Source of the DNA: Fen-1077 sp050014355
GTDB lineage: Bacteria; Chloroflexota; Dehalococcoidia; Dehalococcoidales; RBG-16-60-22
DNA length: 25,364 nt
Assembly: GCA_050014355.1 (NCBI GenBank)
Contig: JBEKDL010000020.1
Location: forward strand, 1-25,364
Direction: 5' to 3'
In this document: positions 16,431 to 22,609 of the stretch, in pieces
Layout of the letters: each line of letters begins with the position of its first letter
Numbering within the stretch: the stretch's first letter is position 1
Notes under the pieces: generated by a model
Seen by the model: only the letters and a program-made list of their open reading frames with translations
The model's database searches: none
What the model was told of the DNA's origin: nothing
Program-made: the position numbers and the translations under genes

Positions 16431-17267
16431 ATGAAAAACCTGAAAGGGAAGGTCGCTATCGTTACCGGGGCCGCCAGCAAGAGGGGCATGGGCCATGCCA
16501 TTGCCTTGAAGCTGGCGGATGAAGGGGCGGATGTGGTCATTACCGATAAGTTGATGGCGCCGCGGAGCCTCTTTCCCGGAGATGAAGGGTGGGGAGGCCT
16601 GGACGCCGAGGTGGCTGAAATCAAAGCGCTGGGACGCGAAGGCCTGGCTATCATGGCGGATATCAGCAAGAGTAGTGAAATTGACATAATAATGGGCAAA
16701 ACCCTGAAAAAGTTCGGGAAAGTGGATATCCTGGTCCATTGCGCTGCCATACGTGGCCCGGTAGGTAAACCTGCCGTCGAGCTTTCCGAGAGCGAATGGC
16801 GGGCTATTCTGGACATCAACACCACCGGCGCTTTCCTTATTTCCAAAGCCGTGGCCAGGAGCATGATAGAAAAAGGCCAGGGCGGCAGAATCGTGCTGAT
16901 TGCTTCGCAGGCGGGGACGCACGGAGTACCCGGCAGCGCCGCTTACTGCGTCTCCAAATACGGCGTCATCGGGCTGGTGAAGACACTTGCCATCGAGCTT
17001 GGACCGCACAAAATTAATGTTAATGCGATTAACCCCGGCGCTATCATCACCAACCTCCGTGATGAGTCTTTCGAAAAAATGAGCCAGGTGCAGGGCATTT
17101 CGTGGGATGAGGCCAGGAAGAAGGACTACGCCAGGATAAGCGCTAACATCCCGCTGGGCAGGCTCGGCACGCCCGAAGAGGTGGCCGACCTCGCTTATTT
17201 CCTCGTATCCGATTTATCCACCTATCTCACCGGGGAAACTATCGGCGTCACGGGCGGGTTCATTTAA
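16431..17267 (+). CDS. Short-chain dehydrogenase/reductase (SDR), second paralogue
   Basis: A 278-aa SDR from ATG 16431, chosen for its AAAGGAGG site just upstream and because the protein then begins like its family (MKNLKGKVAIVTGAAS). The cofactor loop TGAASKRGMG (12-21) is slightly expanded. Asp39 favours NAD(H). The NNAG motif is changed to HCAA (103-106). Ser159, Tyr172 and Lys176 (YCVSK) form an intact catalytic set. An extra loop after strand 2 (about 41-57, APRSLFPGDEGWGG) may contact substrate. It lies 22 bp after AOR and 14 bp before MmgE/PrpD, in one transcription unit. It is not a close copy of the first SDR, so the two probably act on different intermediates. Confidence 0.9.
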   Translation: MKNLKGKVAIVTGAASKRGMGHAIALKLADEGADVVITDKLMAPRSLFPGDEGWGGLDAEVAEIKALGREGLAIMADISKSSEIDIIMGKTLKKFGKVDILVHCAAIRGPVGKPAVELSESEWRAILDINTTGAFLISKAVARSMIEKGQGGRIVLIASQAGTHGVPGSAAYCVSKYGVIGLVKTLAIELGPHKINVNAINPGAIITNLRDESFEKMSQVQGISWDEARKKDYARISANIPLGRLGTPEEVADLAYFLVSDLSTYLTGETIGVTGGFI

Positions 17268-17281
17268 AATAAGGACTAACG

Positions 17282-18661
17282 ATGGACGCAATACTGGAGT
17301 TCGTTAAAAAATATTCCGCGGTCCAATACCGCGATATTCCGTCTCCGGCGGTAGAGGCCGTTAAAAAAGAGGTGCTGGACAGCCTGGCCACGGCACTGGG
17401 CGGTTCGGCGCAGGCCGGGGTCAGCGAGCTGGCGGACATGGTGAAAGAGTGGGGTGGGAATAAGCAGAGCACCATCATCGCTTATGGATTTAAGTGCCCC
17501 GCCCCTGACGCGGCCCAGGTCAACGCCACCATGGTCCACGCGTTAGACTACGATGACGGCCATCCGGTGGCCCAGGTACACATCGGCTGTGTAGCCGTGC
17601 CGACCTGTTTCGCCGTGGCCGAACGCGCGGGGGGCACCAGCGGGCGGGATTTGATTAAAGCGCTGGCAGTCGGAGCGGATTTCTTGGCCAGGCTGGGGCT
17701 GGCCAGCCGCCCGGGCGGCAGCCTGGTAAAATCCGGCTGGCACCCTACGCCGCTGTTCGGCTATCTCGGCGCCGCGCTTATGGCGGGAACGATTATAGGG
17801 CTCGATGACGCGAAAATGGTCAACGCGCTCGGCATCGCCTACCACCAGTGCGCGGGCAACTCCCAATGCGTCAGCGACGGCGCTTTGACCAAGCGGATGG
17901 GCCCCGGGATGGCAGCGCGGGGAGGCATCACCGCCGCGCTGATGGCCGAAAGAGGGATTACCGGCGCTAATAATGTCCTGGAGGGCGAGTACGGCCTGTT
18001 CCGGCAGTACCTCGGCGGGGATTACGACCGCAGCATCCTCCTGGCTGACCTCGGCGAGAGGTTCGAGGGCATGAACATCGGGTTCAAACCGTATTCCTGC
18101 TGCGGCTTTTCCCATCCGTTTATAGATGGAGCCCTGGCTTTAAGGTCGAAGCACGATATTAAGGTCGAACAAATTAAAAGTGTGACGGCTTACGGCGGCG
18201 AAACGGCTTACGCGATATGCGTGCCCCCGGAGGTCAAAGGCGTGCCGCGTAATACTGTAGACGCCCAGTTCAGCGTGCCCTGGGCGGTGGCCACGGCCCT
18301 CGTTAAAGGCAGGGTCGCCCCGGCGGATTTTACTTCCGAGGCTATCAGAGATGAAAAAGTCCTCGGTATTTCCCATAAGGTCAAAGGTGTTTTAGAGCCG
18401 GCTTACAACAGGCACGGCGTCGGTCCGGGCAGGCTTGAAATAGTCATGGAGGACGGCGCGGTCTACACCGAAGAGGTGACCCATTGCCTGGGGAGTACCG
18501 AGAGGCCGATGACCTTTAACGATATCACGGCCAAGTTCCGGGAAGGCGCCGCCGCCGCGCGAAAACCGGTTTCAAAAAAGTCAGTTGACCAGGTTATTAA
18601 ATTGGTCGCCAATCTGGAAAGCTTGGCCGATGCCGCGGAAATTATACGGCTGCTGGCTTAA
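17282..18661 (+). CDS. MmgE/PrpD family protein (dehydratase/decarboxylase/epimerase-like)
   Basis: A 459-aa protein covering the MmgE/PrpD fold. The helical domain 1 has HALDYDDGHP at about 86-95 (family HxxDxDD motif). The sequence GWHPTPLFGYLGAA near 153-166 and the helix-lid phrase FKPYSCCGFSHPFIDGAL near 267-284 match active-site regions of 2-methylcitrate dehydratase, cis-aconitate decarboxylase and iminodisuccinate epimerase. Which reaction applies cannot be told; there is no methylcitrate synthase or lyase nearby, so the propionate pathway is not supported. It is last in the SDR-AOR-SDR operon. Its TAA shares bases with the stop codon of the convergent flavoprotein gene. Confidence 0.9.
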   Translation: MDAILEFVKKYSAVQYRDIPSPAVEAVKKEVLDSLATALGGSAQAGVSELADMVKEWGGNKQSTIIAYGFKCPAPDAAQVNATMVHALDYDDGHPVAQVHIGCVAVPTCFAVAERAGGTSGRDLIKALAVGADFLARLGLASRPGGSLVKSGWHPTPLFGYLGAALMAGTIIGLDDAKMVNALGIAYHQCAGNSQCVSDGALTKRMGPGMAARGGITAALMAERGITGANNVLEGEYGLFRQYLGGDYDRSILLADLGERFEGMNIGFKPYSCCGFSHPFIDGALALRSKHDIKVEQIKSVTAYGGETAYAICVPPEVKGVPRNTVDAQFSVPWAVATALVKGRVAPADFTSEAIRDEKVLGISHKVKGVLEPAYNRHGVGPGRLEIVMEDGAVYTEEVTHCLGSTERPMTFNDITAKFREGAAAARKPVSKKSVDQVIKLVANLESLADAAEIIRLLA

Positions 18662-20130
18662 GACTTAATATACTCTAACGCATTTTTTCCGGCAATACGC
18701 CCGGAATTAAGCGCGAAGCCGAGCGTCGTGCCGGAAGCAGGGAGGAAACAATAGGTATCGCCGTAGAGACCGCCAGCGTCCGTCCCTACCGCGTAAAGCC
18801 CCGGAATAACCCCGCCCTTTTTATCGACTACCTCCATGTTATGGTTTATTTTTATCCCGCCCAGACTCCCCAGGAAAACGGTGTAGGCCTTCACCGCGTA
18901 AAACGGAGGCTCTTTCAGCGGCCGGAGGTACCGCGGCGCTTTAGCGAAAACAGGGTCGCGGCCCTGTACGCAATAGCCGTTATATTCATCCAGCGTCTTT
19001 TTAAGCTCCGCCGGGTCGATGCCAGTTTTCTGGGCTAATTCTTCAATCGAGCCCGCCACAGCCACATCAGGGTTCTTTTTCGAGAGAGCGGCTTTTAATT
19101 CAACGTCGAGGTCGGTCAGCCGGGTGCCGGGCATGTTCTTGTAGCCCACGTACTTATCGATGCCGTGTTCCGTCATATTCCGCCTGGCCGCTTCATCGAA
19201 GATGGAATAGCTGTAGCCTTCTTTAAGCCTTGCCACGGTGTTGCCCATGTAGCTATCGTTGAAAGCTACCGTCTCATCGCAGAAACGCTCCCCCTGCCGG
19301 TTGACCCAGAGGTAAGGCTGGAGGCCGGAGCATTCCAGATGCCCCATCATGCGGGCTCCAGGGCCGAAAGGGCCTGCTCGGAAAAAGTGCAGCACCCCCA
19401 TGCCTTCTTCGGCGGCGCCGGACTCCCACGCCATGCGGATGCCGTCCCCGGTCTTTTCATAATTGCGGACGGGAATCAAATTAACCCCCAAGTCAAGGCC
19501 GCAATACTTTTTTATCCACTCTTGATTATTGCCGTAGCCGCCGCTGGCGATAATGACGGCCCCGGCACTTATCGTTTCTTGCTTTCCATCTCTTTCTATA
19601 CTTACGCCCGTTACACCATCTTTACCCCGCCGGATTAGCTGCCTGACCGGCGTTCCCGTGAAGATTGTAGCGCCTTTTTCTTTCGCCCTTGCCGCAAGCG
19701 TTTTAATCATCGGCGAACCCCTGGCCCCGCTCGGGCCTTTCAGGATATGCACCGTGCGCAAGCCGTCCGGCAGGTTGGTCATCGCCTCGATGAATTCAAC
19801 GCCCTGCCGCTGCAGCCAGTCGATTGTCCCGGCCGAAGCATCGATAAAAGCCCTGACCAGCCGCGGATTGGCCCGCCAGTGGCTGTAGTCCATCATCGCG
19901 CGGAAAGCATCGTCGCGCGAGTAGTTCATGTATATTTTCCGCTGCATCTCGCTTTCCACGGCGAACATGCCCTCGGCGAAGTTGGAGCTGCCTCCTAGGA
20001 AGCGCATTTTCTCGAAGAGGGCTACTTTAGCGCCGCCTTCCGCCGCGGTCAAAGCGGCTGCCAGCCCGGAAGCCCCGCCCCCGATGACTACAACGTCGTA
20101 ACTGTTTGCTCCGGCATTTCCTGTTTTCAC
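18658..20130 (-). CDS. FAD-dependent oxidoreductase, fumarate reductase/succinate dehydrogenase flavoprotein-like
   Basis: A 490-aa soluble flavoprotein. The FAD-binding Rossmann motif is at about 12-40 (VVVIGGGASGLAAALTAAEGGAKVALFEK), followed by the GGSSNFAEG segment typical of the FAD_binding_2 family. An internal AVIIASGGYGNN closes the first FAD lobe. The capping domain is in the middle, and the C-terminus has GLYAVGTDAGGLYGDTY with an ASGTTLGFALNSGRIAG end. There is no signal peptide, heme domain or iron-sulfur partner. Relatives include soluble fumarate reductases, 3-ketosteroid dehydrogenases and enoate-type enzymes; here a C=C reduction or desaturation step is plausible. GTG start with GGGGAG upstream. 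Last gene of the cupin-MscL-flavoprotein unit, 17 bp after MscL. Confidence 0.88.
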   Translation of the reverse strand: MKTGNAGANSYDVVVIGGGASGLAAALTAAEGGAKVALFEKMRFLGGSSNFAEGMFAVESEMQRKIYMNYSRDDAFRAMMDYSHWRANPRLVRAFIDASAGTIDWLQRQGVEFIEAMTNLPDGLRTVHILKGPSGARGSPMIKTLAARAKEKGATIFTGTPVRQLIRRGKDGVTGVSIERDGKQETISAGAVIIASGGYGNNQEWIKKYCGLDLGVNLIPVRNYEKTGDGIRMAWESGAAEEGMGVLHFFRAGPFGPGARMMGHLECSGLQPYLWVNRQGERFCDETVAFNDSYMGNTVARLKEGYSYSIFDEAARRNMTEHGIDKYVGYKNMPGTRLTDLDVELKAALSKKNPDVAVAGSIEELAQKTGIDPAELKKTLDEYNGYCVQGRDPVFAKAPRYLRPLKEPPFYAVKAYTVFLGSLGGIKINHNMEVVDKKGGVIPGLYAVGTDAGGLYGDTYCFLPASGTTLGFALNSGRIAGKNALEYIKS

Positions 20131-20147
20131 ATTTCTCCCCAGGCGTC

Positions 20148-20606
20148 TTATTTGGTTAATGTTGAGGTGCAGTTAGGGCAGCGCGTAGCCTTGACCGGAA
20201 TGCTGGAGTAGCAGAACGGGCATTCCCTGGTCGATGGCGCGGCAGGTGCCGCTAACTTTTTGGGGGCTGACATCTGTGCGATGGGGCGGACGACAAAGAA
20301 AAAGATAACCAGAGCTAGAATCAGAAAGCTGATAATGGTGTTGATGAACTGTCCGTAGTTGATAGTGACAGCGTGTGCAGCTTGAGCCGTTGCCAAAGTA
20401 GAATATGGGGCGGTGGGGGTTCCTTCCTTAATAACCCACATCAAATTAGAAAAATCTATTTTCCCCAGCACAAGCCCGATTGGCGGCATAATCATGTCTT
20501 TCACGAGGGAAGTGACTATCGCGCCGAAAGCTGCGCCGATGATGATACCCACCGCCATGTCCACCACGTTCCCCCTCATGATGAAGGCCTTAAAGTCTTT
20601 TATCAT
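20148..20606 (-). CDS. mscL: Large-conductance mechanosensitive channel MscL with C-terminal zinc ribbon
   Basis: Residues 1-110 are a clear MscL: the amphipathic N-terminus (MIKDFKAFIMRGNVVDMAVG), pore helix TM1 (to about 45), a periplasmic loop, and TM2 (about 86-107, FINTIISFLILALVIFFFVV). The usual charged C-terminal helix bundle is replaced by an Ala/Pro linker and a zinc-ribbon knuckle pair, Cys129-x2-Cys132 and Cys143-x2-Cys146. MscL opens under hypo-osmotic membrane tension; five ribbons would surround the cytoplasmic mouth of the pentamer. A strong GGGAGGT site precedes ATG 20606. The gene lies 29 bp after the cupin gene. Confidence 0.93.
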   Translation of the reverse strand: MIKDFKAFIMRGNVVDMAVGIIIGAAFGAIVTSLVKDMIMPPIGLVLGKIDFSNLMWVIKEGTPTAPYSTLATAQAAHAVTINYGQFINTIISFLILALVIFFFVVRPIAQMSAPKKLAAPAAPSTRECPFCYSSIPVKATRCPNCTSTLTK

Positions 20607-20635
20607 ATTATTACCTCCCTATCAATATCAATTAT

Positions 20636-21085
20636 TCAGTGCATTTTCCCTTTATCTTTCTCGAAGTAAGGCTCCCGGGTCATGCCTTCGCCGGCCAGCA
20701 TGATTTCCAGCTGGATAATCGGCCGGTCCACCCGCGTAATCTCCAGCGGGCAGTGGGGAAAACCGGTGGGGATAAACACCATGGTCGGGCGCGTAAAAAC
20801 GTGTTTTTCAAGCTCCGGCCCGAGATAGAGCACCACCTCCGCCCCGAAGTCCTCCGGGTCTTCCGGGTTGCCGCCATACCAGGCCAGGAACTCATCGAAG
20901 TTGTGAGTATGGCAGGGATTATTCGATTTAAACGGCTTTTTCACGAACTGGTGCCCCAGGTTCAAATTGTAGCTGAACATCTTGTGGTTCACCCACAACC
21001 CATCGAAGACCTGCCTTCCGTCTTCTTCGGCGAATATCTGCCGGCGCGGCGGGTAGGCGATAAATTTATCGTATTTTCCTGCCAT
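20636..21085 (-). CDS. Cupin-domain protein
   Basis: A 149-aa single-domain cupin-like protein. The metal ligands can be read as His59 and His61 with Glu65 (HTHNFDE, an H-x-H-x3-E motif), and His111 in the second motif (IPTGFPHCPL). It has no signal peptide or DNA-binding domain. The region around residues 28-50 (VNHKMFSYNLNLGHQFVKKP) is not one I can assign. Such proteins may be dioxygenases, isomerases or small-molecule binders. It is the first gene of a unit with MscL and the flavoprotein, transcribed from a strong promoter. GGGAGG precedes ATG 21085. Confidence 0.75.
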   Translation of the reverse strand: MAGKYDKFIAYPPRRQIFAEEDGRQVFDGLWVNHKMFSYNLNLGHQFVKKPFKSNNPCHTHNFDEFLAWYGGNPEDPEDFGAEVVLYLGPELEKHVFTRPTMVFIPTGFPHCPLEITRVDRPIIQLEIMLAGEGMTREPYFEKDKGKMH

Positions 21086-21116
21086 GGCATACCTCCCGGT
21101 CTGATAAATCGGAAAA

Positions 21117-21146
21117 ATTCTAGTCTATTTAGCGAGGCGATGTCAA
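21117..21146 (-). promoter_or_regulatory. Promoter of the cupin-mscL-flavoprotein unit
   Basis: On the minus strand, TTGACA (21146-21141) and TAGAAT (21122-21117) are separated by 18 bp: a perfect -35 and a 5/6 -10. The predicted start near 21110 gives a leader of about 25 nt containing the GGGAGG site. Confidence 0.75.
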
Positions 21147-21195
21147 CGCGAGCGCCGTTAAGTTCCTTCTTCATTAGGTTTTTTATGCATACCTC

Positions 21196-21365
21196 ACCCC
21201 CTGCCCCTCTCCAGCCTGTTCATTAGGCAATCCAGAAAATTCATGGCTGGAGAGGGGAGCAAAAAGGGAGAGGGGGCTGCGCCCCCTCTCAAAACTCTCC
21301 CCCTCTCAAACATTCTAATAAAGTCTCGACAAAGGTACACGGTTTGAGAGGGGGATAAAGGGGGT
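21196..21365. repeat. Compound inverted-repeat element, MITE/REP-like
   Basis: About 170 bp of nested inverted repeats. CCCCTCTCCAGCC (21204-21216) pairs with GGCTGGAGAGGGG (21245-21257). GAGAGGGGGC (21268-21277) pairs with GCCCCCTCTC (21281-21290) around a 3-nt loop. CCCCCTCTCAAA (21299-21310) pairs with TTTGAGAGGGGG (21343-21354). The ends are themselves imperfect inverted repeats: ACCCCCT plus CCCCTCTC (21196-21211) against GAGAGGGG plus AGGGGGT (21346-21365). No transposase gene is inside, so it fits a non-autonomous or REP-type repeat. It lies in the 496-bp gap 21086-21581, which has no supported gene. Confidence 0.7.
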
Positions 21366-21420
21366 AAGCGGGTATCTTTTGGAAGACAATTGAAAAAAAT
21401 ATTAACCTTTACGAGCCGAT

Positions 21421-21467
21421 TGTTACGATTGTGACGATTCTGTGACATTGAAATCGTATTTTGTGAC
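21421..21467 (+). promoter_or_regulatory. Helically phased TGTGAC boxes
   Basis: TGTGAC occurs at 21430-21435, 21441-21446 and 21462-21467, that is 11 and 21 bp apart, one and two turns of the helix. A variant TGTTAC lies at 21421-21426. They lie on one face of the DNA, 16 bp upstream of a good -35 box, the typical layout for a direct-repeat-binding activator such as an OmpR/PhoB-type regulator. The binding protein is not identified. Confidence 0.55.
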
Positions 21468-21482
21468 GCCGGCGTGATGTAT

Positions 21483-21511
21483 TTTACATAAAATATCTGC
21501 AACGATACAAT
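21483..21511 (+). promoter_or_regulatory. Promoter of the 56-aa zinc-ribbon gene
   Basis: TTTACA (21483-21488) and TACAAT (21506-21511) are separated by exactly 17 bp, each a 5/6 match to the sigma-70 consensus. Transcription would start near 21518, leaving a leader of about 64 nt. Confidence 0.7.
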
Positions 21512-21581
21512 AGCTGCAACCGCGAGAAAGGTAAAGGTCACTCCGGTCAGCGAAATTACATTAGGGAGGCGAAGAGGGGCG

Positions 21582-21752
21582 ATGAATGTGGTTAAATTCA
21601 AAGGATGCCGGCGCTGCGGCGGCGACCTTTTCCTGGAGCGCGACCCGGATGGAATTAGTATCACCTGTCTCCAGTGCAGCGCTACCTATTATAAGCGTCT
21701 CGGTCCTCCGATTCGCCTGAAATTCAAAGCGAATAAGGTATACGTGCGTTAA
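21582..21752 (+). CDS. Small zinc-ribbon protein, 56 aa
   Basis: An open frame encoding 56 residues with two Cys pairs, Cys9-x2-Cys12 (CRRCGGD) and Cys29-x2-Cys32 (CLQCSATY), followed by a basic C-terminus (YKRLGPPIRLKFKANKVYVR). This is the architecture of a free-standing zinc ribbon that could bind nucleic acid or a protein partner. It has its own promoter and upstream phased boxes. The start is ATG 21582, with GGGAGG and GAGGGG sites nearby; GTG 21588 would sit at a better distance from GAGGGG. The stop overlaps that of the convergent 210-aa gene. Function unknown. Confidence 0.75.
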   Translation: MNVVKFKGCRRCGGDLFLERDPDGISITCLQCSATYYKRLGPPIRLKFKANKVYVR

Positions 21753-22381
21753 TTACTATTTTCTTCAGGTGCTTTCTGTTCGCGTTCCCTAAGCCAGCGC
21801 TTGATTTCGTCCAGGGCGGGCGGGGCGATATAGAAAATCTGGATATCCGCCGGGAACTGCACCTGGTGGTTTTCCCTCATCAGCAATATCCCGATTTCGT
21901 CCGACTTTAAAGTCTCATCTATCCGGCGGGCGATACATTCGTTTCTCTTCTTGCCGATTTCGAGGTAAGCCTCGTAAACCTTGGAAACGACCTTGGGGCT
22001 TTGCAGCCCGATGAGTAGGCAGCGGTTCCAGTCCATGAACTCGGCCAGGATTTCGTTTTCTTCCAGGGCTTCCAGCTGCGCCTTTTTCTCCAGCCAGTCA
22101 TTAACGATTTGATGGCTTTTTTCGCTAAGCTCTTTGATGTCTTTGCTGCCCGCTTCTCCGGATTCAGCTATCAGCTCATGATATATCCGGCTGACCGCGC
22201 CGAGTTTTCCCGCCAGCTCGGCGATCTGCCCGGCCGCCTGTTCCCAGTACCGGTTGAATTTTTCAATATATTCCTCCGGAGGCTCCGGGTTATCGAAGAT
22301 AAGCGGGACAAAGAACAGTTTCCTGCCTTTCTTAAAGCTCTCGACGGGAGGTTTTTGTATCTTCCCGAGTTCCTCGGCCAT
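21749..22381 (-). CDS. Conserved-looking hypothetical protein, 210 aa
   Basis: I do not recognise a family. The protein is soluble and highly charged. It starts with a basic segment and a hydrophobic strand (KKGRKLFFVPLIFDNPEPPEEYIEKF). The centre (about 40-160) is predicted mostly helical with Glu/Lys/Leu-rich heptads and may be a coiled coil. A mixed C-terminal part contains FPADIQIFYIAPPALDEIKRWL. There is no signal peptide, membrane segment or metal motif. ATG 22381 has GAGGAAA upstream. It is the last gene after the nucleotidyltransferase and a 56-aa zinc-ribbon gene, 37 bp from the latter, so it is probably co-transcribed with them. Confidence 0.7.
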   Translation of the reverse strand: MAEELGKIQKPPVESFKKGRKLFFVPLIFDNPEPPEEYIEKFNRYWEQAAGQIAELAGKLGAVSRIYHELIAESGEAGSKDIKELSEKSHQIVNDWLEKKAQLEALEENEILAEFMDWNRCLLIGLQSPKVVSKVYEAYLEIGKKRNECIARRIDETLKSDEIGILLMRENHQVQFPADIQIFYIAPPALDEIKRWLREREQKAPEENSN

Positions 22382-22418
22382 GTATTTTCCTCAACCTTTG
22401 CTATACTGAAAATGCTGT

Positions 22419-22589
22419 CTAACGCAATGTCCTAGCGCACTTCTCGCAGACGACAAGCACCGGGATGAACCTGGTGACCGTCCTCATATCCTGAATCGGC
22501 TTTTCCAGGCCGCAGACGCGGCACTTGAACTTGATTTCCTTATCGCCTGATTTCCCGCTTTCAGCTTTTTCCTTCGCTTTCGCTGCCAT
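22419..22589 (-). CDS. Small zinc-ribbon protein, 56 aa
   Basis: A 56-residue open frame from ATG 22589 with GGGAG 7 nt upstream, ending in TAG at 22421-22419. A Lys/Glu-rich N-terminal arm (1-20) precedes two Cys pairs, Cys23-x2-Cys26 (CRVCG) and Cys48-x2-Cys51 (CEKC), with a 21-residue spacer. The pattern resembles ribosome- or RNA-polymerase-associated zinc ribbons, but no specific family is clear. It lies 20 bp after the nucleotidyltransferase stop and 37 bp before the 210-aa gene on the same strand. Confidence 0.75.
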   Translation of the reverse strand: MAAKAKEKAESGKSGDKEIKFKCRVCGLEKPIQDMRTVTRFIPVLVVCEKCARTLR

Positions 22590-22609
22590 ATATGCTCCCT
22601 CAATTCGTA

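Noticed and set aside
17282..18661. Assignment of the MmgE/PrpD gene as 2-methylcitrate dehydratase (prpD)
   Set aside because: No methylcitrate synthase, lyase or propionate activation gene is present, and the family covers several different reactions.
21194..21664. A 156-codon minus-strand open frame across the repeat element
   Set aside because: It runs through the GAGAGGGG repeats, the phased boxes and antisense to the 5' part of the zinc-ribbon gene. Its protein is low-complexity and resembles nothing, and it has no clear ribosome site.
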